Below are positions 31,361 to 42,725 of a stretch of DNA of 64,000 nucleotides, piece by piece (within the stretch, counting starts at the first letter, position 1; each line of letters opens with the position of its first letter). Location of the stretch: positions 68,676,819-68,740,818 of the forward strand of contig NC_037094.1 of NCBI RefSeq assembly GCF_002994745.2, given 5' to 3'. Under the pieces are notes generated by a model, which had not been told where the DNA came from, did not search any database, and saw nothing but the letters and a program-made list of their open reading frames with translations. The translations under genes and the position numbers were made by a program. This DNA is from Rosa chinensis. Its lineage: Eukaryota; Streptophyta; Magnoliopsida; Rosales; Rosaceae.

Positions 31361-34300
31361 TCTCAAAGGAGGAGGAACGCGGAGTACATCTGCCCCACGA
31401 CGATCCTTTCTTGATTGATGCTATTCTAGGCAAAATGTCAGTGGGAAGAATTTTGGTTGACAGCGGTTCCGCTGTCAACGTTATATTCAGCGGTTGTTAC
31501 AACAACCTTAAGAGGAACAGAAAATTGCTCCAAGACCATGAACCACTGCTCAGCTTCTCTGGTGACGTCACGCAACCGCTGGGCTCTGACTATATGCGGC
31601 TCGTTATGGGCACTAGTCCATGTATGGCTGAAATACATACGGAGTTCATAGTCGTCGATTGTTTGAGTTCATACAACGCCATCATCGGTTGGCCGGCGCT
31701 CAACAAACTCAAGTACATCATCGCCGGGTACATGTTGCTCATGAAATTCCCCACACCCAATGGCACAGGATGTGTCAAGGGAAGTCAACAATTGGCACGC
31801 GAGCGTTATTCTACTACCATAGCACAATCAGCCCGCCGCCACGAGATCCTAGCAGTAGGCAGTCGGGCACTGCTACCAAACATTTTTGAGGACCCCAGGG
31901 AGGATGAAAAGAAGTACGTAAGGAAGGAGCCGGTCAACCCAGAAACATCACTGAGGGTTGTCAGCATCTCGGACGAGCACCCTGAGCGGACGGTCCGCAT
32001 AGGCGCTCAATTGGACCTAGAGCTGGCGGCGGAGCTCACTCAGTTCCTACGTGACAACGCTACAGTCTTTGCCTGGTCATATGCAGACATGCCAGGTATC
32101 TCCCCTGAAATCATCTCACACAAGTTGAGCATCAAACCATCCTTCTACCCTATCAAACAGAAACGCAGAGCCTTCGACGAAGAGAAGTACCGTGCTATCA
32201 GAGAGGAGGTTGCCAAGCTCCAGGGCATTGGGTTCATCCGCCAGGTCATCTATCCCCAGTGGATTTCCAACCTGGTCATGGTCAAGAAGCCTAGCGGTAA
32301 GTAGAGGATGTGCGTCGACTTCAAAAACCTTAACAAGGCATGCCCGAAGGATAGCTTCCCGTTACCCCGCATCGATCAACTCGTCGACGCAACCGCTGGA
32401 CACGAGCTTCTCAGCATGATGGATGCTTTTTCCGGTTATAACCAGATCAGGATGCATCCCGACGACCAGGAATGCATCACCTTCACCACCGACAAAGGCC
32501 TGTATTGTTACAATGTGATGCCTTTCGGCTTGAAGAACGCAGGGGCAACTTATCAGCGGCTGATGAACGCCATGTTCGCGGAACATCTGGGCAAGATAAT
32601 CGAGGTCTACGTAGACGACATGTTGGTCAAAAGTATAAAGGTCAGTGGACATGTGGCAAATCTGAAAATCATAATAACCATCCTCTTGGCCTACGGCATG
32701 CGCCTCAACCCGGAGAAATGTTTCTTTGGCGTCACCGCCAGCAAATTTCTGGGATATATTGTCAGTGAACGGGGCATCGAGGCCAACCCTGACGAGGTAC
32801 AGGCCATCCTCAACCTGAAGGACCCATAATGGAAGGTGCACGTCCAATGCCTCCAGGGCAAGCTAACCGTCCCGTCTCAATTCATCTCCAGACTGACCGA
32901 CAGGTGTGCCCCATTTTTCAAAGTCCTTAAAACAACCCACAAGAAGGTCATCGACTGGAACCCAGAGTGCCAGGCGGCGTTCCAAGGCCTGAAGGAATAC
33001 CTGGCAGCAGTTTCGCTTCTCTCCATTCCTGTCCAAGGAGAAACATTGTACATTTACCTAGCGATATCTCAGTCAGCGGTTAGCTGCGCCATTGTCCGGC
33101 GGGAGGGCCAGGACGAGCTCCCAGTTTTCTATGCCGGAAGGGGCATGAATGGAGCAGAAGCACGGTATTCTCCACTGGAGCAGCTTGCTCTCGCACTCAT
33201 CGTTGCCGCCAGACGCCTCCGCCAGTACTTCCAAGCCCATACAATACATGTGTTAACCAACCAACCGCTGAGACAAGTTATGCAGAACCCTGAACATTCG
33301 GGGCGCCTCAGCAAGTGGGCCATTGAGCTCAGCGAGTTTGACATTGATTACAAACCACGAACCGCCATGAAGGGCCAGGCGGTGGCAGACTTCATTGCTG
33401 AGCTCACCGAGCGTCAGCCCGAAACTAAGATCGATATACCGCTTGGAACGGAAATTGCTACGGCCGTAGAGTCGGCACCCCAACAGTCAGACTAGAACCT
33501 GCACGTGGATGGTTCCGCCTTCGCCAAGGCCAGCGGCACCGGAATTATCTTAACAGGACCAGGGGGCTTAGCGTCGAGTATGCGCTGAAATTCAACTTCA
33601 AAGCTTCTAACAACATGGCGGAATATGAGGCACTCATTTCCGGCCTACTCCTCGCCATTGATTCAGGGGCTGACAGTGTCAACATCTTCAGCGACTCTCA
33701 GTTGGTCGTTAACCAGGTCAACGACAGCTTTCAGGCCAAGGATCAGCAGTTAGCGGCATACTTAGGGTACGCCAAAACGCTGCTCAAGAAATTCAAGTTC
33801 CACACAATCACACAAATCCCCAGGGAAAAGAACGCCAAGGCTGATTCACTGGTAACCGCCCAACCACACCAGAGCCCAGCAGACACAAGGGTGGAGTCTC
33901 TAGACAGGCCAAGTATCACCAAAACCCTGGCGGAGATCTTTAGCATCGAGGCCAATCCTAGCTGGATGGACAAGATTATCCAATACAAGCGCAACGGGAC
34001 ATTGCCAGAGGACAAGATCAAGGCACGACAGCTCCAACGGAGAGCAACCCGTTACAACATGCAGAGCGACAAACTTTACCGCCAGGGATTCACTCACCCC
34101 AACCTCCACAGTCTAACCCCAGAGGAGGTAAAGGTCGTACTGACAACAATACATGGCGGGGAATGCGGAAATCACTCAGGCGCCAGATCCTTGGCTAATC
34201 GCACAATGCGACAAGGCTACTTTTGGCCTACGCTTGGTGATGACGCCCGGCGGATATCAAGATCCTGTCACAAATGCCAACAATTTGTTGATCTTCCACA

Positions 34301-35183
34301 CACTCCAGCGGGACCTCTGTCGGTTATCGTCAGCCCCTGGATTCACTCAACATGGGGCCTGGACTTGATGGGAAAATTCCAAACCGCCAAAGGTCAATTC
34401 AAATACATCATTGTCGCCATTGACTACAGCAGCAAATGGATAGACGCAGAGCCACTGACGGCAATAACTACCGCCAAGGTAATCCACTTCCTCTGGAAGA
34501 ACATCTACTGCCGCTACGGTGTCCCGCACGCAATCATCACAGACAACGGCACATAGTTCAACAATAAGGAACTCATCTCTTTCACCGCCAATCTGGGCAC
34601 CAAGATGCGTTTTGCATCGGTCGCCCATCCCCAAACCAACGGCCAGGTCGAGGCGGCAAACAAGATAATCAAGAAACTGTTGCAGAAGCGGCTCGATGAG
34701 GCAAAGGGTTTGTGGGCGGAGAAGCTCCCGGAGGTTCTATGGGCCATCAGAACAACCCCAACCTCCGCCACAGGTGAAACCCCCTTCTGTATGATGTTTG
34801 GAACTGAGGCTGTCCTGCCTATCGAGGTAACCCAACCAACCGCTAGGGTCGAAGGCTACTGCCCCGAGACCAACAGCGACGGCGTTAACCTCAACAGAGA
34901 TTTACTAGAGGAAAAGCGAGACGCAGCCCATTTGCGCAATCTCCAGAATAAGCGGCGGGTATCACGTTTCTACAACACCAGGGTTAAAGCCCGCAACCTC
35001 CAACTGGGGGACTGGGTAATGAAAGAAGTCATACCCCCGCCAACGAAACTCCGCCCAACTTGGGAAGGCCCATACAAAATTGTAGAGGTCGTTAGCCCAG
35101 GCACCTTCTACTTAATGGACAAGGATGGCGTCACAACGGCCCACCCTTGGAATACCGAACACCTTCGGTATTACTGCAAATAG
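31361..35183 (+). pseudogene. Tat B pol: protease, RT, two RNase H domains, integrase
   Basis: Protease (ILVDSGSAVNVIF near 31455), RT (31129-32304 frame, then 32308-32829 with YVDD near 32610), RNase H (32836-33495), second RNase H (VDGSAFAKASG, then from 33615 MAEYEAL) and integrase (33900-35183, CHKC intact, DDE residues present). Breaks: TAG near 32303 where A has TGG, TAA near 32827 where A has GAA, TAG near 33493 where A has TGG, a frameshift near 33570, and TAG near 34554 where A has CAG. Otherwise domain content is complete. Confidence 0.92.
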
Positions 35184-35605
35184 TCATACCGCTACCCAAG
35201 AGCATCTTGACTTAGCTAAATTTTGGTTCAATATTTAGCTAAGGGAAGCTACCCAACAGGTGCGACTCCTTTTGTAAACGCTGTTCAGACAGCTATCAAT
35301 GAAACGAGGAATTATTCAAACCATTGTTACCAAGTCTAGCACTGAGGGCAACTGGCAACGCCAGTCAGCGGACTACGTCGGCTACATTGTGCACTTGGAC
35401 CAATTTTAATTCCTTTAATGTTTCATTCATGACCAAAAGCAAGTATCAAGACCTCTAGCGGCACACACATTATCACAAACAAAAAGAAACACTAGGAATT
35501 TGGGTGCCAACAAATTTCATTTATATCCCAAACAGAATTACATCATTTATGCCTCAGCGGCTACAAAAAAAAAAAACTTTCCTACTCCTATTTAGGGGTT
35601 GGCGG
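35184..35605 (+). other. Tat B spacer between pol and the antisense gene
   Basis: Similar to 22909-23335 of element A. No ORF. Confidence 0.55.
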
Positions 35606-38262
35606 GGTCGGCAGGGTCGGTCAGGTCGACCCCGCTACCTTCAACAGTTCCACCGCGGCCTGCGGGGGATGGGAGCGGCTCGTCTGGTCGGACCCTCGGG
35701 CTGTGGGACTGGGAGTCTCTATCGTGCCATCCGCCCGGGTGTGGGCCGCTAAGAAGCCAGCGCGGGACACCTCGGACTGCGTAGGCGTCCGCTGGGAGTC
35801 GCCTCCTGGAAGCTCGCCACTCTCCCCGCTACCCGAGCAGACTCCAGCGTGACCAGGTGCGGCAGTAGGAGAGGTACTTGTTGTCGGCGGCGCTTCCTTA
35901 CTTGGCTGCACGACCGGCATTGCCGCTTTCGCCCAGTCAATGGCACCCTTCTGCCGCAACATCTCCACATTGGCCAGGGCACCGGCCTTGGCTGCGTCGT
36001 TCAGCGCCTTCTTATGCTCCGCCGACTGCTTGTACGATTCAACAGCGGCAGCCACAGCACGGCCTCCCTCAGCCTCCAGGCGAGCGACTTCGCCCTCTAG
36101 CCGCTTGATCTCCGCTTGTTTGGCGGCGGACTCCCGCTGAAGGATCTCAATTTTCTTCTCCTTCGCGGTCACCCAGTCCCGCACCAGGGACATATCCTGC
36201 TCCAGCTTGGCGTACCGCTCATTCTGATCCAGGTGCCGCTCGATGGCAACGTTCAGCTTGCCCCTGGCATCCGCCGCATCGCAGTCGGCCTTTGTCAGAC
36301 GTCGCTCGACGTCAGCCAGCTTCTCCTGGGTCTTCCCCAAGTCCCTCTGGAGGCCCGCCACTTCCTCCTTCAGCTCCCGCTCAACCAGGGGCTGCTTGGA
36401 CGCCGCCTGGAACATCTCATGAAGCCTAACGGCGACGTGCCCAAAGGCTGTGCTAAAGGGCGACTCGCTGACGGCGGTCGACCGAACAATTCCTTCCAAG
36501 CCGCCGAACCCCAGCCGCTCGCAGAGGTGGTACAGGAAGTCCCGCTCACCGTCGTTGAGGAACTCGGCGTAGGCAGCAAATGAGTCCAGGCCGCTTGTAC
36601 CCACCTCTTTCGCCACGTCAGCAGCGGCCTCGGGCGGGGCCTGCCTAGACTTCTTCGGCTGCTCTAGGGCCCCCGTTACCTCCACTTCCTCCTCTTCCCC
36701 ACCGGAGTCCGGCTGACGGCGTTTTCGCTGGAGCACCCGCATGCTCTCAGCAACGGCAGGCCTCGAACCCCCGTCGGCGGCGCCAACCCCGCTATGGTAA
36801 CACCCTCGGTGGGGCGCACCGTTTTCTTCACCACGCCGCGGCGCTCTCTCTTTCCGCTGCGCCGCTTCACTCACCCCGCCGGTCCCCGCCTGAATGGCAG
36901 GCAGCCCATCACCACCAAGATGGGAGTGGTGTAGCATTGGCAGCACCACAGGAACCTCTGACTGGCTCAGCGCCAGAGTCTCTGGGTCCACCGCAGTCTT
37001 TTGAGCCGCCATCCCGGAAGCATACATGGCTTCAAGAAAATTGTCGATTTCAGCGCGGTCCATGGCTTTTGCGAAAGCGTCACGGCTAGCCTTGTTTCCC
37101 GGCGGAGTCTCTACAAAAATTAGTGCCACGCCAGTTAGCATGGGACAACCTCACCAAAGGTACGATACAGCTGAGACTACTTACCAACAGCACGCGTTAG
37201 TTGTTGGGCTACCAATAACTCCCACCCGCTAAGGAGACGAAAGTCCAACAAGTTGCTATTCCGCCAGCAACCCCTGATGCGTGCTACCCGGCACTCTTCC
37301 TCACGAGTTAGGTTGTACCGCAACCCCGCTGCACAAACAGGTCATTATCAGTAGAGTACACAAAAAAAAAAGCAGAAACCAAGCCAGTCGTGTTCAGCGG
37401 AAACAACAAACAACCTCGGATGGGCTGAAATTCTAACTTAATTCTAAACGACGGCTCCCCCTCGTTAGACCCCGCCTGGTACTCCCATCTCGCTGTGGCA
37501 ATGCAAAACGAGCCTCGCCAGTACGACATTGAGTCCCGCAGATTTTCGATCAGCTTGGGCGCTCCTTGCCGACGGCTGAGGTTCACTTGCCCTTTACAAC
37601 CCTGGCGCTTCACGTACACCAGTTCATAGAAATGCAACACCTCCGCCACGGTCGGTCCTTCGCAACCAGACAACCGCCACAACGAGTTCAGCGACAGCAG
37701 TAACCGCCACATGTTGGGGCACACTTGCCCAAAGGCGATGCCGAACTCGCACAGCAGAATCTGAAGGTTGGGCACCAGCGGGAGGGTCACTCCCTCGCGG
37801 AATATGGCCTCGTGCACCGCTGCATGGCCCGCTGGCAGAATCGAAGCTTTCTCTTCTACCGTCGGAGGACGCAGCTTCACCGCGCCAGGCAACCGGAACA
37901 CCCGCTTCAGCCAGTTGACGGCAACCATTGTCATCCTACCTCCCGCCTCGTCAACGGGGGTGCCGTCCTCGAACACCCACGCGGACTCGGTATCCTCCCC
38001 CACTATTACTTTCTAGCCGCTCTTCGTGCAAAGTATGCGCAGCGGCAGCCTCCCCCGCCCTAGAACTCTCCGGACGCGATGCACGACCCATATCTACGTC
38101 CCACGAAATGGTCTGTAGCGGCTCGACTTCTAGCGGTTCTGGCAGTGAGGTTCCTGCACGGGCAGACGGACGCAACGAGTCAATAAAATTTCTATCCGCC
38201 GCGCTGAACGACACTTCAGATCCGGAATCCTCACTGCTCGAGATCTCTATGACGTCGGCCAT
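35606..38262 (-). pseudogene. Tat B antisense gene, coiled-coil protein with introns
   Basis: Better preserved than in A. Exon 1 starts at 38262 (MADVIEISSSEDSGSE) and loses frame near 37995 by a deletion relative to A. The domain exon 38003-37390 contains CPNMWRLLLSLNSLWRLSG. A short exon near 37325-37185 ends at GTTG|GTAAGT. The next begins after TTTTTGTAG at about 37111 and stays open to 35621, with ETPPGNKASRDAF, a long coiled coil (SLVRDWVTAKEKKIEILQRE) and a Ser/Thr/Pro-rich tail. The domain-to-short-exon junction seems to use a GC donor or a lost one in both copies. A frameshift lies just before the end. Confidence 0.78.
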
Positions 38263-39029
38263 CCCAAAACCCTAAAACCCAAATCAGTTAGCTCACACAG
38301 GATCTAACCTATCCCTATATCAGTTAGTGACCAAGAACATCAACAACACTCAACCCAGAAAATGCCAAAACAAGAACAAACCCACTCAAACCCAGATTCG
38401 ACCATCTAGAAAAGCCCTAACAACCCCAATTGTCAATCACAACCACCCTTCCCCAAACCCACTCACACCCTCACAGTACGTCGACAAAGAACATATCACA
38501 GAAAAACCCAGAAATTCAACGAGGCAGACACCCAATCAAACAGGAAAAAGGTCAGATTACCAACCTTGACAGTGCAGCCTCTGACAGCAGTGTGTACACT
38601 AATCTTCGAAGCCGGAGATCGTCGGTTCTTCGACGCACGAAAACTCGCCGATATCGCCTCACTTTTCTTCTCTGATCTCAGACACAAAACACTTGAAGAC
38701 GACGAGGGCACAGTTCGAAGTTTGGAGCAGTGCCAAATGTGCTACCTTCCCCCTCTTTTATGTCAACGTCGAACAATCCCACACCGTCCGTTTAAAAAAA
38801 ATGACATCGACTGCCAGCAGTACGCGTGTCCCACAGCTGCAGTTACTCTCCGGATTAACCGAGGCGTCGCCTCGGTTACGAGATCCATCATTACTCGGCA
38901 TTAATGGCGAGGAGACGGCTCGGCGAAGGACGCACGCCTCCGCACGCTAACCCTTTAGGGGTTTGCCACGTGTCCATCACCATCAGGCAAAGCGTCCGAC
39001 AGAAGCCACAACTTTTGGGCGAAAGGCTC
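38263..39029. other. Tat B region upstream of the antisense gene
   Basis: Counterpart of 26083-26865, with clear similarity (for example CTAAAACCCAAATCAGTTAG next to the start). Probably promoter and leader of the antisense gene. No other gene. Confidence 0.4.
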
Positions 39030-39245
39030 CAAGTATCGAAGTCCGCTGAGCGAAACCCCGCTAGCGGAACTTCTCACTTGTCATCTTCCAAGTATCGAAG
39101 TCCGCTGAGCGAAACCCCGCTAGAGGAACTTCTCGTCATCTTCCAAGTATCGAAGTCCGCTGAGCGAAACCCCGCTAGCGGAACTTCTCACTTGTCATCT
39201 TCCAAGTATCGAAGTCCACTGAGCGAAACCCCGCTAGCGGAACTT
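39030..39245 (+). repeat. 59-bp tandem array in the Tat B 3' region
   Basis: About four copies of the unit also seen in A, more homogeneous here; the third copy is shortened. Confidence 0.9.
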
Positions 39246-39429
39246 GACAATTTGCAAGGGGCAGCCTAGGCTATACATGGCACTGCCGGCAGAACCGCCT
39301 CCATCTTGCAAACCCCATGCGTTGCTAAGCGCAGTTCCGATCAGTAACCACCGCCGAACACGTCTACCCGACGCTGTTTCCTGCTACTTCCAGGGGGGGT
39401 ATCCGCCAGCGGCGGATCCCGAGGTTACG

Positions 39430-39834
39430 CCTCATTCTGACAACGACCGCCACGCGGCGTTACGGTCAGATCGTCCCTACGGGACACAGGGACTTGTCAA
39501 CAGTCTACGACGACCTTGATCAGGTACGTTGACCCCCGCCACTTGGGTACTAAGATTGGGCTCGCTACCCAACACCCTCTGCTCCGCGCAGCTTCCCCTC
39601 AACAAACAATTTGCCGACCATCTGGAGGTCCGTCTTGGCTAGGGAGTGGGGGACTCCCTGGCGGGCCTGGCAGGGGCCTACCCGAAAGGGTATAAAGCGT
39701 TTGCTCAGTAAATCCATGGTTGACAACGCACTGATGCTAATTATGCTGTTGCAAGTCTAGCGGAAGTAACGCCTCACACCGCCGATCAACTCCGCAACCA
39801 AGATTGCCCTCCTTGACTGGGGACTTGGGGGACT
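39430..39834 (+). other. Tat B 3' module and polypurine tract
   Basis: Contains the shared block 39551-39705, the upstream hairpin (GTCC 39473-39476, GGAC 39482-39485) and a polypurine tract identical to that of A at 39816-39834. Confidence 0.8.
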
Positions 39835-40341
39835 TGTACCTACATATGCTAGAACGAGCATAATTAGCTATAATGAGCCACACTCATTGCACCGCCAGAG
39901 GTACCGACTCTCACCAAGGGGATGACCTGCGAAGTCACGGCCAGGTGGGCTACCGCTCGAGCCCTGGATCGCCCCCAGATCACCGCTGACGCGCCGCCAC
40001 GCGCCGTGTCAAGATAGCATCAGAAGCTCCAGACGCTGGGAATCGAAGCACATCAGTCCCACATTGGAAACAAGAAGAAGATCAACCTCTTCCTCACCTA
40101 TAAAAGGTTCTCTCCTCTCTCCTCATTAATTACGCAATTACTACTCATTTATTGTTATGCTGCGCATATACAGTGACTGACTTAGGCATCGGAGAAGTGA
40201 AGACCGCCCAACGCAGTCTCCCTCTGACGCCCTGTCTATCGTGTTGCAGCTAACAGGAATCACCTAATCCTAGGAGTAGGGTCCGCCCACCGGACCCGCG
40301 TTAAGCAAGGAATCGGCTACCGCCGGACTTGAGCATTAACA
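39835..40341 (+). repeat. 3' LTR of Tat element B
   Basis: Starts directly after the polypurine tract (39816-39834) and ends CATTAACA. It is equal in length to 28927-29433. Confidence 0.93.
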
Positions 40342-41339
40342 TGAGGTGAGGAAACTACGTAAAGGTTGAGTCTTTGGGTGTTGGGTGTGATGTAAAGGTT
40401 GAGTCTTTGGTAATGGTGGGTTGGTTTTAAAGGTTGAATCTTTATTAATGGTGGGTTTTTTCAGAGGAAGAAAGAAGAAGAAGGAACCGAAAGCCCGGAT
40501 AAACCGGCCCGTTTTGTGCCAGTCCGGGTTTAAGCCGGTCCCTGTTCTCTACATCTGCAAGTCCGGCCCGAAGTACCTCCACCGGTTCCGATCCCAGTCC
40601 CTGTAAAAGTGGTACCAGTCTGGGACCGTGCCCATCCCTAATTCTCATTGTTCGGTGGAAATTGATTCTCTTTCAGGTTGATCTGATAAGTGATAACTAC
40701 GCTCACAAAGTTGAGTGTTCTGGGCCAACAAATCAATTACGAGGCGTATACGTATCTAGTTAAAAAAGTTGATTTCAGCAAACTCAAATTGTGAAGAGTA
40801 TCAGATGCTTGTTAGAGCAGTTTCATCTCTAGATAGTCAAGTCATTTATTCTTGCAGCAAATTCATAGGAGACTTTGGCTCATACTTCACAACTAGCTGG
40901 AAAGTTATGAAAATTAATAAATATGTTCGTGTACAGGATGGTGCGTGTGTGATAGAAATTCAAAACACTATAATGAGTAATGCTAGATGAATCATCTTTT
41001 GGTAATTACTTGCATCCCATGTTGTTGCGTACCTCTTCTTGATGCAAAAGATCCCAAAGATATATATGACCGAGACATATGCTGTCTTTCTTAATGTAGT
41101 TTCCCTTCATATTATGCACGATCTTTTAACCAGAGAATGATGCCACTGTTGTCACACAATAATTAAGGTTAACAGCCAAGTCCTAGAAACAAAATTACAT
41201 AGGATACAATTTATATTGAAATTGATATAGGATCCATATGACACTGGTCTCACATGTCAATCTCTCTTCTTTACATAATACCTTCTTGCATTAACTGATT
41301 TGGCTCGGTCGTAGCAAAACCATAGTGGAACATGATGCC
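40342..41339 (+). other. Unassigned sequence right of Tat B
   Basis: It does not continue TL29. At 40480-40640 there is a CCGG-rich patch (repeats of CCGGCCCG, CCGGGTTTAAGCCGG) that may be a small repeat element. A short frame at 40769-40990 is not recognised. Confidence 0.35.
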
Positions 41340-41436
41340 TTGCATCAGACTATCAGAGTTTTATACCAAGGCTGGGTTTTCTTGTCAAATATTCTTGGCT
41401 AATAAGTAGAAATGAAATTCCCTAGGAGGGGAATCT
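41340..41436 (-). pseudogene. Fragment of the C-terminus of a PGG-domain protein
   Basis: On the minus strand the frame reads FPLLGNFISTY, a stop, then RIFDKKTQPWYKTL. This parallels the end of the PGG protein at 56310 (IFDKKAKPW). It has no upstream coding part, so it is a relic of a related ankyrin/PGG gene. Confidence 0.6.
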
Positions 41437-41512
41437 GCACCCGTACAAAACAGGCGATTGGAAAAATACTTAGAACAACCAAAGATTAAAATATTCATTT
41501 TGGAAAATACTT

Positions 41513-41676
41513 CAGTACATTAATGTACCGATACATCAAGTAGACTAGGTTCAACACAGAGGTAGACTAGCTTGGTACAAGGGTAGACTAACTCCATGCA
41601 TGTCTACCCATGTACTGAGGTAGTGTACCTCTGTATTGAACTAGTCTACTTGATGTATCGGTACATTAATGTACTG
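41513..41676. repeat. Near-perfect inverted repeat (hairpin, MITE or small-RNA-like)
   Basis: The left arm, 41513-41564, and right arm, 41626-41676, pair over about 51 bp with two or three differences. The inner part also pairs (GGGTAGAC with GTCTACCC), so almost the entire 164 nt can fold. Each end carries the palindrome GTACATTAATGTAC. No coding potential. Confidence 0.85.
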
Positions 41677-42454
41677 TAGATGATCCCATTGATTTTTACA
41701 TATCTATGAAAACTTTGAGAAATGATATATCAAAAATAGCGGGGATATTCTAAAATACATATTTTTTTTTTCCTTAAAAGAGTCAATTTATTGGATTTAC
41801 ATATAAATAGATATGAATGTCAACTTCATCTACATCCAAAAAGAGACTCTAGGTGGTTAAAAATCGCTTGCTGGCATATGAAGGTATAATAAACAGATCA
41901 AGACATATGATTTGGGTAATACGAATTGTGGTGATGAACATGCTAATTATAAATCTCTTTAGAGATGCCAACTGTTTCCCCTATAAAGGGAAATAAAGAT
42001 GAATCCAACTAAATGACTGATCATCTACTTTTTCCATATTGATTATATTCATAAGCGTCATAGTCAAATTGATTGTTGTCTTCATGAGATTCATTTGAGG
42101 TCCCATTGCGCTCTGTGTCTAAACTGATAGAGTCAAAACTTAAGCCAGCTGAAGAAACATCAGATGTGGTACTTTGATCATCAGTTGCACCTCTAATCCT
42201 CCTCCAATAAACAATCTTCTATTGAGCACCTTGACCAGCTATTCTAGTACAGACTACACAAAGTCACATACTATACAAGTACACAGTACCAAATAATTCA
42301 TATAATTGCACCTTATTTTTTTTGCATTTTTGTACGGATCATAACCCAATAGTGTGTTCTCCTCATCTGTAACCTTCATATAATTGAGAAAGATGAAGTG
42401 AGTTGAAAAGGCAAGTGCGGCTCCATCAAGTTTGTTTTCTTTTGCTGATATTGC
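41677..42454. other. A/T-rich sequence, nothing recognised
   Basis: No gene or clear repeat seen in either strand. Confidence 0.4.
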
Positions 42455-42725
42455 TCCATCATGAATTCGCCTCACCCAAATTCATCTTGAGGAAACTTCT
42501 CCTCACTTGGATTCCACTCCTTAATCAGATTTCCCTCGATGAGAATACTTCTCACTCAGATTTGCTTTGAGGAGATTTCTCCTCACCCATATTCGCCTTA
42601 AGGAGATCTTTCCTTACACAGATTTATATTTAGGGAATTACTTCTCACCTAGATTCGTCTTGAGAGAATTTCTCCTCACCCTGATTCATCTTGAGAGGAT
42701 TTCGCTTCACCCAAATCTACATTCA
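42455..42725 (+). repeat. ~31-bp tandem repeat, about 7-8 diverged copies
   Basis: Units follow the pattern CACCCAGATTCGTCTTGAGG plus AGATTTCTCCT with many substitutions; one unit is longer. The open frame across the array (from 42567) is probably incidental. Confidence 0.8.

Larger units (their letters stand above)
28927..40341 (+). mobile_element. Tat-lineage Gypsy retrotransposon B
   Basis: Same organisation as element A, with LTRs of 507 bp each (28927-29433, 39835-40341) that share variants absent from A (CAGGAATCACCTAATCCTAG), so they are a true pair. About 15 LTR differences by eye. The five flanking bases do not match (ATTGT before, TGAGG after), so no target duplication is visible. 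Most coding parts are long, but every ORF is broken. Confidence 0.95.

Noticed and set aside
32362..32847. 161-codon minus-strand ORF opposite Tat B RT
   Set aside because: Exact shadow of the RT coding strand; it has no family features and the plus strand is clearly coding.
16629..40341. Tat A and B as one tandem duplication
   Set aside because: Each element's own LTR pair shares diagnostic variants absent from the other, and host TL29 sequence lies between them, so they are separate insertions.
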